A stretch of 64,000 bases of DNA from Athripsodes cinereus (GCA_947579605.1 OX388328.1:13681684-13745683); one strand, 5' to 3'. Positions 43,810-54,680 are shown, counted from the first letter of the stretch. Translations and numbers: made by a program. Notes: generated by a model from the letters alone, not told the origin.

Positions 43810-44362
43810 AAGAGGAAAGATTTGATCGTTTGCATTGAATGGGCTCCGAAACTACTGAACCGATTTGAAAAAATTTTCCACTGTTGGGAATGTTGAAATA
43901 TCTTTATTTCTCGGATATTTCAGGAGTCCAAGAACTCCTATTTATCCGTTTAGGTGAAGATTTTTTTTTTTAATATTTGGACTCTCTCTATTCTAATACA
44001 ACTATGCCAGTGTTGGCATCTACGATCCTACCACGTCAGTGGGCGGGGGACCCGGCTGACGCAGCAGATCCCATCTTGATACCCACACATCTACGAATGT
44101 CTTAAAGCGTGAAGCGTTTGTGGCATTTAGAAACACTTCCCCAAACCAGATGGGTCGAGGAGTGTCAACAGTCATACCCAGAATCATTTCCTCTCTTGCA
44201 TCCATCATCAAAGGACATTCCCAAAGGATATGTTTCGCATATTGAGCTCCTGTCCCACATGTGCACCATGGATTATCGGTCAATGCTAGCTCAAAAAGTT
44301 TACCTCTTAACTGCCCATGTCCACTGTTGGGAAGTTACATATCCCCGGATGACATAGGCTAT
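43810..44362 (-). repeat. Dispersed repeat family M, split by a LINE insertion
   Basis: Its minus-strand 5' part (atagcctatgtcatccgggg) is at 44362-44324. Its 3' part (gaaccgatttgaaaa reversed, cctctttataat) is at 43893-43805. The empty form is at 19.10-19.23 kb. The 13-bp CCACTGTTGGGAA is present on both sides of the insert. Confidence 0.75.
43894..44323 (-). pseudogene. Jockey/R1-like LINE 3' fragment inserted in repeat M
   Basis: Minus strand: HGQLRGKLFELALTDNPWCT, CGTGAQYAKHILWECPLMMD, AREEMILGMTVDTPRPIWFG, EVFLNATNASRFKTFVDVWV, SRWDLLRQPGPPPTDVVGS, stop at 44020. C-x-C-G...H-x-L-x-x-C-P is a zinc-knuckle variant. The 5' truncated body with a 13-bp target duplication indicates target-primed insertion. 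No poly-A is evident. Confidence 0.75.
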
Positions 44363-45114
44363 ATTATATTTTCAAAAAAGTTAAAGATTCTTAATAAAAC
44401 TCCAATTTGTCGTGCGAGGCCGGGGAGGACCGCTAGTCTTATATAAATTACGAACCAGATGATGAGAGCGGACAAAGCTCTTGAATGCCGGCTCTCGATT
44501 AATAGAGTCAATGTTTAAGCACTAAATTAACGTTTTTTTTATTTTTATTAATCGCCTATACTTACATTATGTAATGTTTTAGAATAAAAAAAAAAACATA
44601 TTTTCTGCATTATATTCATTGGTCAATCATAACTTAACTTGTGTTTATTTTATTGTGACATTTAATTTCCGTTCTGTAGGTAGACCAGCAGCTATTTATA
44701 ATAAGCTTTTTTCAGTACATTGGTCATATATTTATTTATTTATTTGTTACTGTGCGCTGAATTCCTATAAAATATTGACACAAAAATACACTCGGATTAA
44801 AATTATACACTCGGAATAAAAACAAATCGCAAAAGCGCAATTTTCAACTTGAAGAAAACTTACTCGAAACTTTTGAATACAAAATCTGAACAAGCGATTT
44901 CTCTGTACTCCCACAAGTGGGGTAATAATCGGACAAACTTCAAAATTCATATCTAAGTTTGAGACTAGCTCGATATGTGTGAATTGTCTATGCATATTAA
45001 ACTGCATGTAATAAGCACGCAGATAATTCTCTACCTACCAATAAAAAATAAGACCCCTGGGATTGGTGGCATGTCTCGTCGCTGAATCGTACCTAAGTAT
45101 ATCTTTATTGGCTT

Positions 45115-45260
45115 AAATGAGGTTAGTCAACCCATCCTGAGTCTCTTAATTTTATTGTTGGCATCTCCATCTCTCCAGAGCAGGTTGCATATTTGTTACA
45201 TGGAGCTAGTCTGCTAGCTCCTCCACTTGTGGGATATGCCGTGATGGTGTATTAGCAATA
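45115..45260 (+). mobile_element. SINE family 3, 5' truncated
   Basis: Blocks gaggttagtcaacccatcct, 'gagtctcttaattttattgt', 'cttgtgggatatgccgtgat', tail ggtgtattagcaatagtagt. A tail fragment of SINE family 2 (tagctcgatatgtgtgaatt) lies at 44955-44995. Confidence 0.65.
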
Positions 45261-45269
45261 GTAGTAATA

Positions 45270-45445
45270 TTTCCCGTGGAGCACCCGGTAAAGAATTGCT
45301 CTCCCACTCTTTTCCTTAAGTTTTCGAGTGTCCTGTAAAAGGCAGGTGTTCGAAAAAATTAAGACATTGTAAATCTTAAATTCAGCGATGAGGTTTTCCA
45401 CCCATCCTGAATGTCTTGATTTTATATTGGCACGAAGAGGAGAAA
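45270..45445 (+). mobile_element. SINE family 3, 3' truncated
   Basis: Starts tcccgtggagcacccggtaa, 'aattgctctcccactctttt', 'gagtgtcctgtaaaaggcag', 'aattcagcgatgaggttttc', 'cacccatcctgaatgtcttg', 'ggcacgaagagga'. Tandem with the copy at 45.1 kb, same strand. Confidence 0.7.
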
Positions 45446-45459
45446 AAAAGTTGTATCAT

Positions 45460-45890
45460 TTAACCCATACTTATTAGTTTTAAGATGTAGATACATAATG
45501 GTTGATTGTTACAATCGAAATTAAGACTAAAAAATAAAAATATCAAGATTTTTTTTCATACAAATATTACACTTAGAGTGTTCAAATAGTCTCATAAAAG
45601 GATGAAAAATTATTATATACACAATATACTCATTAGTTTTAAGATGTAGATACATAAAGGTTGATTGTTGCAGATCGAAACAAATAAAAATATCAAGAAT
45701 TTTTTCATACAAGTATTACACTTGGAGTGTTTTTGGGTCAAAATATATAAGAAAACACGCCAAATAGTCTCATAAAATGATTAAAATTACTATATACACA
45801 TACTTATTAGTTTAACGATATAAATATATAAACTTTGATTGTTACAGACCGAAATTAAGACTAACAAATAAAAAAATAAAAAATTATCAT
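45460..45890 (+). repeat. Three-unit tandem repeat, ~160-177 bp period
   Basis: Unit starts ttattagttttaagatgtag at ~45469, ctcattagttttaagatgta at ~45630 and ttattagtttaacgatataa at ~45807. Each is followed by ggttgattgttacaatcga-type and aaataaaaatatcaag, then 'acacttggagtgtt' and 'caaatagtctcataaaa'. Confidence 0.8.
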
Positions 45891-46664
45891 ACTCTTGACG
45901 TATGTCACTTTGGCTGGATATGGTTGCGCCGTGCGAATAAGACCAACCTAAAGTTTATTCATGGCATGCCATATCGATGAATCGTTGATGTTTTTTTTCT
46001 TTCATGCAAGGTTTTAACGTGACACTCAAGAACTTGTGAGAAACATAGTCTTTCTCGGATAACTCACTGGTGTATATAATTAATTTGACATTTTTATCAT
46101 CTGTTACCATTCCTTTTCGGAATAGGCAAAAAGGATTGAGCGCCGTTTAAGCATATTATCCTTGCATACACTTTCAGTAACTGTCATACAATTCCTCTTG
46201 CAGGCTGCTCTCCTATTTAATATTTTACAAAACGTATGTCCATCCTGGAGGATCTATAAATGGTCTTGCTATTTATCCTCAGACGGCCACCATTCCTCTC
46301 AGGCATTTCTTAAATTCCAGAAAAGATGAAGGGTTATATGGAGATTTACTATACTGTTTATCTCACTTCCTCAGAAATGTGAAATTTATTTCTATCTAAT
46401 AAAAACTCGAGTTTTCGAGTATCATATTTCAGCAATTCTTTGAAACATTCATGCAACATCCGGTATTGGATGCATTTAGAAATAAGACGTGCGTACATTC
46501 CTAGAATGTTATAGAATAATACAGGTTTCAATTGAAATTAATAGACTTCCCACTCGTTTCTGTAAGTTTTCATGTTGTCCTTATTAAAGCACATCGAATG
46601 TACAGTTTCATAACTCAACAATACAAAATTTTCGAAAATTATGATACAATCGGTGATATATACA

Positions 46665-47115
46665 CACTTCTTCTTCTTCTTCCTAGCCTACTCCCGTCCA
46701 CTCCTGGACGAAGGCCTCCTCCATCGCCTTCCACGCCGCTCTATCTTGGGCTCTCTGCATCCAGTTGACACCGACGTACTTGACCAGGTCATCCCTCCAT
46801 CGTAGTGGTGGTCTTCCTACACTCCTGGTAGTTGTTCTTGGTTTCCAGGTTAAGACCCTCTTTGACCACTTATCTTCTGGATCTCTGGCCATGTGACCTG
46901 CCCACCGCCATTTGAGACATGCGATACGTTGGGCAATATCTGTTACTTTTGTTCTTTGCCGTATCGTTTCGTTTCTAACTCTGTCTCTCAGGGTGATGCC
47001 CAGCATGGCTCTTTCCATGGATCTTTGGGTAACCCTTATTTTCTCGGTGCTCTGTTTGGTCAGTGTCACTGTTTCTAGGCCGTATGTTGCAACCGGTACT
47101 ATGCATACACACAAA
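46665..47115 (-). pseudogene. RTE-type LINE 3' end (largely intact frame)
   Basis: Minus strand, one 143-codon frame: VPVATYGLETVTLTKQSTEK, IRVTQRSMERAMLGITLRDR, VRNETIRQRTKVTDIAQRIA, CLKWRWAGHMARDPEDKWSK, RSVGRPPLRWRDDLVKYVGV, NWMQRAQDRAAWKAMEEAFV, QEWTGVG, stop at ~46683, then a (GAA)n tail. This is the canonical C-terminus of the RTE clade (W-A-G-H-x-A-R ... G-R-P-P-x-R-W ... N-W-M-Q-x-A-Q-D-R). 5' truncated. 45.9-46.66 kb shows nothing recognised. Confidence 0.88.
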
Positions 47116-47510
47116 CTCTTTCAATTCCACAAATTAATCACTATAAAAAATACACGGTTTCTTTATGTTTTTTAGTTATGAAAAAATGCGCCTATTTTCA
47201 ATTCCACAAATAAATCCCTCAAAGCACAAGCTCTGCTCATATTTGAGGGAATGAATTGTTTTGCTTACTGTATAATTATAAGTAAATGATAAAAAAAAAT
47301 GGAATTGTTTAACTTTTGAACGGAACAAAGACACCGTATGTCTTTAATAACAGTGCGATTATTATTATATAGTATATTTCACTTTCTGTTGTGTATTTAA
47401 AACATAATAATATAAATATAACAAAATTTCAAAAATGGCGATTTCTTGAATAATATAAAACATTTCTTCTTTTTGAGCTATGAAATTATACGGTCGATAT
47501 TATGCGTACT
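47110..47510 (+). repeat. Dispersed repeat family C copy 4
   Basis: ctctttcaattccacaaatt, attttcaattccacaaataa, then ttttgaacggaacaaagaca, 'ccgtatgtctttaataacag', 'ttcactttctgttgtgta'. It begins exactly where the RTE fragment is 5' truncated. Confidence 0.7.
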
Positions 47511-49980
47511 ATTGAACATATAGATTTCTTAGACTACGACTTTAAGAAACATATTTTAGACATTTTTTTTAAAGGACTAACAAAGGGGTTAGTCCATAGA
47601 CTAACTTAGTTAGAAGGGCTAACAAAAAAACCTTGAGGGACGCCTTAACCGATGATTTTTTATAATACATAAAAATGTTTTATGTCAGGTAGCATGAATA
47701 AATTACAAATGAATCTATGTACGTTTTGCAAGTTTCTTTAATAAATTTCTTTTATGATGCATTTAGAAGATAATTATTTTGACCATATGTTTCCAAAAGG
47801 AAATACCTCAAAATAGATGTCCAAATTCGACACATAAATTTCACCGTATCTTCTATATTTCTTTCTTGAACTATATTATGATAAAGGAAGTCAGTTAATT
47901 TTCAAATGCATCTAAAAGTGACATATGGACATAAAATGATAGTTGTTTACCTAATCAAAGTCAGGGACATAATTAGTGCTGTGTTACAAATGTCATCTTC
48001 GAAATTTTAAATGAAATTTCCCATGTTCTCCTGGAAATAAATATTTTGCAAAACCTAAAAATTCTTGTCCAGGGAAACATATCTGATATGAAACATATTT
48101 TGAACTACTCAAGATTAATCATTCCAATTGATCACACTCATCCATAGTCAACCTATTCGAATAGGTATTATTAACTAGGTAGGTATGATGTAGGAATATG
48201 ATACACATACATACATATGTGAACTTCCTTAAGGAGTGCACGACACAGAGTTTCGATGCTTGTGAATCGACTTAAAGGTTGGTTAAGAGTACTCTTTAAA
48301 CCTAGGTAACATTCCCAATTCCTCAGTGCCATGCTTATCACATGACTTGAAATTTTTAAAAGTTATGCTTTTAAGTTTTATTCTAGAATTTAGTCTAATA
48401 TCTTAGAAATGTAGAAAAAAATAATTTTAAAAACCTTAAACTGGTGGTTTTGAAAATCAAATGTCTGTTTTCTAACCTCAAAAATACTTAGTTTCAAACA
48501 AAAGTCCATCCATTTAACTTCTGATTACTTGATTAAGATTTTACTTCAAGAAAAAGTTTGGAGTAAAGTTGTTTCCATGGAGTTTAATGAAGGAGCAAAT
48601 GATTGATGTAAATTTATGTAGCTCTTGAATCTATCAAACAAGACAGTCTCATAGAGAAGACAATATCATCTTATCTACAATATCCCAAAAATTAAGCAAC
48701 CGGGTTACATATTGAAGGCTTTGAATTTTAATGCCAGCAATGACAGCCTTGGAATGTACGAATAGTTCTGATATTACTTCGTCGAATGATATACATAATA
48801 TACTTTATCTAGATATGTATACTTAAAACATAATATTGTGATCTATCGATCAATCACAAAGTTTTTTTTAAAGATTTTCTTAATCATCAAATTCTCGTGT
48901 ATCATTTTTATCCCACGATCGTCATCAAATAATATACAACTTTATGAAATGTACCAAGTCGCTCTCTGACGAGGGCGAAATGATGTATCTGAGAATCTAT
49001 CGCCCACGTTGAAATACCAACAAACGAAATTAGTATTTTATGTTATTCGATTCAGTACAACAGCGGCACAACGATAGCGAACAGCGAGCCAAGAGAAATT
49101 GGCGCTCGAAATAAAAATAAATACAAAAAAAAATAATAAACTTATCATCAAAAACTCCCTCCCGTCGGTGCGATAACGAAAAATAAAATTAAAAAAAAAC
49201 GAGAAAAAATAACGAATAAAAAATCTCCAAAAACGACGAATGTATGCGTGAAATAATAAATACCTTCGAGTTTGACATTTGTTTAAATTGTGTTTCGAAT
49301 TTAAAATAGAATGTCGAATTCTCTATGGATATTATTTGAATTATGAATTTGAAAAGTGTTCCTTTTATGAATTTGTGATATTATTCTTACATAAGTGGCA
49401 GTGATTTTTTTTTTAATATATGACTGTTTTTTTTATATACAAATACTCTTTCTGTGTGTTTAAAAGGACAAATTTGATTTTGTTGTTATTATTTTTTCGA
49501 AGTCGAACGAAATCATTGTCTGCAACGTTCAGTAGTGGCGTCCTACATTCGAAGAAAGAATTCAGTGCGGTGATCTAGATATTCTACTACAACTACTTGC
49601 GCACCAACCTTGCGCAGAACACTGAACCAGAAAGATTTTGTGCGTGTGTGTTTTGGAGAAGGGGTAATATACCGATCTATTTTTGTGTACACTTTACCAT
49701 CTAGTTGAATGTTTTTGGATCATGTAATAATAATATAATAAAATTATTCTCATCTATAGATCATGGATCATTATATCACACAGTGGGTATTTAGATCTCT
49801 CGAAGCATTTGACACTTGGATACGGTTATGCTTTCGATCCTAATGAACCGAACCTACCTACACAAATTGTCGATACTTACCCACTTATTATGATATAACA
49901 CTTGGAAACTGTTCTCGATATAACTGTCAATAGTTCGCATATATATGTGGTTGGATTATTATTATTATTTCTATCTTTCT
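47510..49980. other. No gene; possible host regulatory or 5'UTR stretch at 48.9-49.7 kb
   Basis: A family D fragment lies at 48225-48305 (cttgtgaatcgacttaaagg-like). Otherwise no repeat from the window is seen. 49.0-49.65 kb is locally richer in CG dinucleotides and A-rich unstructured sequence, and holds arthropod initiator-like TTCAGT/GTTCAGTAG elements at ~49048, 49529 and 49561. No ORF with a motif. The promoter idea is weak. Confidence 0.25.
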
Positions 49981-49994
49981 ATATCTATGTATAC

Positions 49995-50352
49995 CCACGC
50001 GCCACGTTTCAGGTGGGGAAGGCAGAGAGAATGGAATACCATATTGATCAATCCTTACATACTTCTTTTGCTTCCTCCATTTTCCAATTTCACGGATTCC
50101 TCATAATCAACCTGCAGACGTCCATGAATATTTGATCCATATGGTCTATCCATGTAGTTCGATATTTAAGTTTCTCACTCTCCTTGTTTCAGATAAACAC
50201 ACCTTCTTCATCATCCTTTCATAATTCATTCGCTCCAAATGTCCAAACCATTGCAACTTATTTAAACACATTTTATCTACAACATTGCTCATCCATGCAA
50301 CATCCATTCATTTTTCCAATATCCGCGTTCTTCACTCTATCACGCAATGTTT
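49995..50352 (-). pseudogene. RTE-A LINE 3' end, decayed
   Basis: Plus strand acgcgccacgtttcaggtgg, 'ggaaggcagagagaatggaa', ..., 'cattcgctccaaatgtccaa', 'accattgcaacttattt', 'ttcactctatcacgcaatgt' follows the reversed family order. Many indels. Joined at 50352 to another LINE. A tiny extra terminus copy is at 50615-50660. Confidence 0.65.
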
Positions 50353-50475
50353 GGGACCCAGATGTGATCCTTGAGGAACGCCTGAATTAAGCATATAAAA
50401 GCTGCGATATTTCAACATTCATTTTTACAAGCTCTCCCACCTGTACTATGCCAGTCCATTACCTTATTAAGCGCA
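50353..50475 (-). pseudogene. RT palm fragment (Jockey/CR1-like)
   Basis: Minus strand LLYMLNSGVPQGSHLGP just before the RTE-A junction. Same G-x-P-Q-G-S-H-L-G-P motif as at 27.84 kb, and probably the same family. The rest is decayed. Confidence 0.55.
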
Positions 50476-51331
50476 ACAACGACATCTGTTTTTTTCTTTT
50501 TCCTTCTTTTTTAACATAGATTGTTAGCTATCAAATATATAGGTAATATAAAAATAAATGTACATATCTCCTTACAGGAATGCATTAAAAGATCAATACT
50601 AAAACATTCCGTTTTCACTGCCCACCATACTTGGAATACTGCGTGAGCGTATAGCATACATAGGTGTTAACGAGCTGACTCAAATATCTAAACCTTGATT
50701 TTCGCTTATTTTCATGTGACCATATCATTCACAATACTTGCATTTTTTATTGTACATATGATTTTTTAATCGCATCACCGATGCCAAGTTGTTCCATATA
50801 AGTTTATTTTTATCGTTACTGTCACTGTAACGACCTTGCGATACGATCTGCTGTATTAGTATTAGGTATTATAGTTGGACAAATGCATGTTGACTCATAC
50901 GTATGGCGTTAATTGTTTTTCTCGATGCATTCATTAATGAATTTAGTTAGGTTTCTATGATTAAATTTTTCATAGTCAAAGTCATATTGTCTGCTTCTTA
51001 AAGCATTGGTTTGTAAAGCTGAACGCGAAAAATTCAGGTCTCTACTGATTACTAATGAGAAAGTGAAAAAATCAGTTCTCAAGATAGCATTCAAAATTCA
51101 GGCAAGACGGCGCCTTTAAGCTAAAATGTCAAAAAAACACATTTCTTTCTAGTGTCATCTTTAGTCTAGCAAATGAATCACATAAATGTTAAAATAAACA
51201 TTAAGAAATAATAAATATGTTCAATTTAAAAACAGCTTATTATCACATCTTGCTCCACGGGTTGGGGCAAGACGGGGTAGTTAAGAATATTAGTCAATTA
51301 ATTAAGTAATTAATCATATTTTTATCCAGTT

Positions 51332-51592
51332 AATCCCGTGGAGCACCCGGTAAAGAATTGGTCTCCCACTCTTCTGCGTAAGTTTTCGAGTGTCCTGTAA
51401 AAGGCAGGTGTTCGAAAAAAATAAGACATTTTTCATCTTAAATTCAGCGATGAGGTTTGCCACCCATCCTGAATGTCTTGATTTTATATTGGCACGAAGA
51501 GGACAGTTTGCATGTTTCTTACATGCAGCTGATCTGCTGGCTACCCCACTTGTGGGATATGCCGTGATGGTATAGTAGTAGTAGTAGTATGT
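51332..51592 (+). mobile_element. SINE family 3, best copy
   Basis: A ~260-bp reference copy: atcccgtggagcacccggta, 'aagaattggtctcccactct', 'gtaagttttcgagtgtcctg', 'taaaaggcaggtgttcgaaa', 'cattttt-catcttaaattcagc', 'gatgaggtttgccacccatc', 'gcacgaagaggacagtttgc', 'catgcagctgatctgctggc', 'taccccacttgtgggatatg', 'ccgtgatggtatag' then (TAG)n. No clear tRNA-like box B. The 3' 60 bp resemble the RTE-A LINE terminus, suggesting it uses that LINE's machinery. Confidence 0.78.
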
Positions 51593-51634
51593 TTAACTAT
51601 AAACGTTTTTTTTATTTAAGGGGTACTTTAATGG

Positions 51635-51945
51635 CAAGTTGAGATGGTTTGGACATGTTGAGCGAATGCAAGATGATAGGATGACGAAGAGGATGTATTT
51701 TTCTGAAAGAAGGGGTGTGAGGAAGCGCGGACGTCCAAGAACCACGTGGCTTGATCACGTGGACCAAATTCTTAAGGAAGGACGCGTGCTGAGTAAGAGA
51801 AATCGGCGTGCATGTATGAGAAACTGGATGAATGTAGAGGAAGCGAAAAAAGTATGTAAGGATAGATCTATATGGCGTTCCGTTCTCTCTGCCTACCCCT
51901 CCTGGGACATGGCGTGAGGGTATAGTATAGTATAGTAGTATACCT
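51635..51945 (+). pseudogene. RTE-A LINE 3' end with intact short frame
   Basis: Frame KLRWFGHVERMQDDRMTKRM, YFSERRGVRKRGRPRTTWLD, HVDQILKEGRVLSKRNRRAC, MRNWMNVEEAKKVCKDRSIW, RSVLSAYPSWDMA, stop at ~51917, then (TATAG)n. Very similar to the copies at 12.2 and 55.5 kb. 5' truncated. Confidence 0.85.
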
Positions 51946-52949
51946 AGTACTTTAATGGCTTTTTCAGTTGTAAAATATATGTAATACTTAAGTGAGAAAT
52001 AGACCATTGCCATATTTATGCTACGAAGTGAATAAGTACAATTTTTATTTTTATTTATCTATTTAATTTAGCAGATTGCAGTTAAATACAAACTGTTTTT
52101 TTTTAATGGAACAGTTATTGACTCAAAGATAATGACGGCTTTATTTAGCTCAAAAAGTAGTACAGAAAATTTAAAAAATTTGGTGCTTTTTATATTTTAA
52201 AATGTGCATATTTAAGACTTTTATCACCATTTGAAAAAGCGATTTTCGCACTTCGCCGCAAAAAGGTCCACCCATGGCGGAATAGGCGTGTGATGTCATC
52301 AGACCCTACAGACAGCACTACGAGTCAAATGCTAGCCAATACAACTTAGCGCCTAACGACGTCACAACGGGCTAATTCAATAACATGGCGTTTAAAATTT
52401 TGACAGAAAATGTGGGATTTCAAAATGAAAATAATAAACAAAAAGTTTTATTTTATAGTTTATTGTTAAGATATTCGTGATCAGTGTATATTTATTGAAA
52501 AAATTTCTTCATATTTCTCACACATGCAAGCATGTTCCTCATTGTATTTTGCCACTTAAGTTACAAATTATCAACTGTCGATACATGTTTGTCAAACTTT
52601 ACCTTCAATTTCATCGTACCATTACTTTCCATACAAATACAGTAGGTAAATAAAATATTAATACAATCTAAAATTATCTTGGCATTATATTAGCACTGAA
52701 TGTATCTAAGAAGGGTGTATGTGTTTGTGTGAGTTGGGAATGTTTGCGTTGTGAGTCATGCGGAAAATATTGTGAATTTGTGAGTCAATATTATTACTAT
52801 CATTCAAGAAAATTAGACAGTCAACTGTCTGTCATTCATAACTTTAGCTTGTACTCAATGTCTTTTCTGCGCCGTAAACAAATGTCATATTTTTGGCGGT
52901 TTGAGCTTTGCACATACATATTATAAACATTTTATACTATAGAATAACA

Positions 52950-53075
52950 TTCGGCCGGTGTGGTGCAGAGGTAATGCTCTTGCCACGAAGCTGCCACAGT
53001 TACGAGGTCCCGAGTTCGACAACTAAGTGGGGCTAAAAGAATTATGATATTTTTCAAATTGTTTAGGTCTGGGTG
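52950..53075 (+). mobile_element. tRNA-derived SINE, family 2, 3' truncated
   Basis: Head ggccggtgtggtgcagaggt, a small duplication in the anticodon-side region (tgccacgaagctgccac), box B cgaggtcccgagttcga, 'tcaaattgtttaggtctggg'. A detached piece of the body (tgtgtttggtccattgtata) may lie at ~53357. 51.95-52.95 kb shows nothing recognised. Confidence 0.7.
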
Positions 53076-53454
53076 TTATTATAATTTTTATTTTTGACTC
53101 AGAAGATGACCTTAAACTATATCCAAATGTCACCACAACTACAATATATCTTCAATTTTCTTTATAAATTCTGCATACGTCACGTTAAAGATATCAATTT
53201 CTCCAGCCAGACCATTGAACATTTGAACAGCCCTTCCAACTGGGGAATTTGCCAATATTTTTGTTCTGTTTTGAGGCTGATAAAAAAATTGTGATGCCGA
53301 GAACGTCCATATTATGCATCGGAAACATGTATTGAAAATTTCCATTCATATGCGAATAATGTGTTTGGTCCATTGTATATTGTCTTTTCAGTGGGCACCG
53401 TCGCTCAGATAGTCCATGATGGACAATATTCAGGTTCATATCAATATCTCCGCC

Positions 53455-53592
53455 GTTGTCTTCCCCATTTTACAACATCTTAGACCTCACACGTCTCCCG
53501 GATTGCAGTATTTCTGACACGGTCTCGAAAAGTTCTTTCAGCAATGGCTCGCAAAATTCTAATCTTTGTGGTACTTTTTTATATTCATAAAA
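53455..53592 (-). pseudogene. RTE-C LINE fragment
   Basis: Minus strand TKIRILRAIAERTFRDRVRN, TAIRETCEV, a stop, DVVKWGRQRR. Same family as at 19.8 and 39.6 kb (R-x-L-R-A-I-x-x-R-T-x-R-D-R-V-R-N). Confidence 0.65.
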
Positions 53593-53599
53593 CTATACT

Positions 53600-53832
53600 A
53601 TACTATACCCTCACGCCGTGTCCCAAGTGGGGTAGGCAGAGAGAACAGAACGCCAAATAGATATATATTTACACACTGTCTCCACATTCATACAGTTTTT
53701 CATGCACGCACGTCGGTTTCTCTTACTCAATACACGACCGTTCTTGAGAATTTGATCCACATGATCATGCAACGTGGCTCTCGGACGCCCACGGTTCCTC
53801 ACATACTTTCTTTCAGACAAGTATATCCTCTT
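53600..53832 (-). pseudogene. RTE-A LINE 3' end
   Basis: Minus strand GKRIYLSERKYVRNRGRPRA, TLHDHVDQILKNGRVLSKRN, RRACMKNCMNVETVCKYISI, WRSVLSAYPTWDTA, stop, then the tatagtatagtatag tail (plus-strand actatactatactat at 53591-53605). Confidence 0.75.
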
Positions 53833-54055
53833 ACCATCACGCCGCTTCCCTCGTGGGGTAGGCAGAAAGTATCGAGCGCCACTTCCTTCTATCCTTGCAT
53901 ACATCTTTCGCTTCCGTCACTGTCATACAATTCTTCATGCATGCTCTCCTATTCAATGTAGGATTTGATTTAAACGATCTAGCTATTTGATCCTCGGACG
54001 TCAACGTCTCCGAGCACCATTCCTCTCAGCCAAAATCCTCTCTTTTATTCTTAAA
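53833..54055 (-). pseudogene. Second RTE-A-like LINE terminus joined head-to-tail
   Basis: Plus strand accatcacgccgcttccctc, 'gtggggtaggcagaaagtat', 'cttccttctatccttgcata', 'catctttcgcttccgtcact' is again the family terminus, from a diverged subfamily. So one RTE-A end was inserted into, or joined to, another. Confidence 0.6.
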
Positions 54056-54360
54056 AACCTGTTAAAATGAAAAAAAAAAATAAACAAATGACTAACAGTA
54101 TGTTAAATGAGGCTATTGTATTTTTTTAAGTAACACGATTCTTATACTTATATTTAAACAAAATTAAAATGTCTTTCAACTGAGCACATTTCTCAACGTT
54201 TCATCGTGAGGAAATTTCACAATTCAACACTTCATATTATGTTTGAAATATTTATGTTTCCTTTGTACATTATAAATTATCAAAATACATTAAATTCTTC
54301 TCAACTGCGTGTATGAGAAGTGAGTAATTTATATATTGGAATATATTATTTGTATTGCAG

Positions 54361-54438
54361 ATGACCTGAATTTCAATTTGAGTGAATTTATAGAGCGTAG
54401 TAATAAACAGCTTGCAACTGTGCAAATTGTTAATAAAG
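54361..54438 (+). CDS. Candidate host internal coding exon (78 bp, phase 1-1)
   Basis: A 3' splice site, tattatttgtattgcag, ends at 54360. A 5' splice site, AAAG|GTAAAG, begins at 54439. Of the three frames between them only one is open, the one that enters with a G from the previous exon: DDLNFNLSEFIERSNKQLAT then VQIVNK. The length is a multiple of three and both ends are phase 1, as in symmetric internal exons. The peptide is hydrophilic and not TE-like; I do not recognise the protein. No partner exon was found, so chance remains possible. Confidence 0.42.
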
Positions 54439-54608
54439 GTAAAGTTGATATTTTCAACCGACGGTACTTGGTGGCAATTCATGTTGAATTAATTATAAAT
54501 AAAATGTATTCTATTTTTTCGGTGGTAACCTTATGAAAGTTCATTTTTATTAATATTAAAATGATAGAGTTAAACACTGTTACTTTCACTTGTATAAATT
54601 TTTATTTT

Positions 54609-54645
54609 GGCAGAGGCCTTTCGAACTTAGTCCATCATCAGTGCC
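54609..54645 (-). ncRNA. Hammerhead ribozyme-like motif, element I
   Basis: Minus strand from 54645: stem I GGCA, core CUGAUGA (54641-54635), one extra U, stem II GGAC-UAA-GUUC, GAA (54622-54620), the palindrome AGGCCU (54619-54614) forming A15.1...U16.1, C (54613) as cleavage-site base, then UGCC, which pairs perfectly with GGCA. All invariant core positions are present. The 6-nt palindromic stem III would work best as a dimer. The only departure is the extra U before stem II, seen in all related families here. Confidence 0.7.
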
Positions 54646-54680
54646 GTCAACTTAGAAACTCAGTTTCTAAGTTGACGGCA
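54642..54680. repeat. Perfect 19-bp inverted repeat with 1-nt spacer
   Basis: Arms tgccgtcaacttagaaact and agtttctaagttgacggca flank a single C at 54661. It abuts the hammerhead-like motif, whose stem I strand is part of the left arm. Probably the centre of an inverted dimer like elements G and H. Confidence 0.85.
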
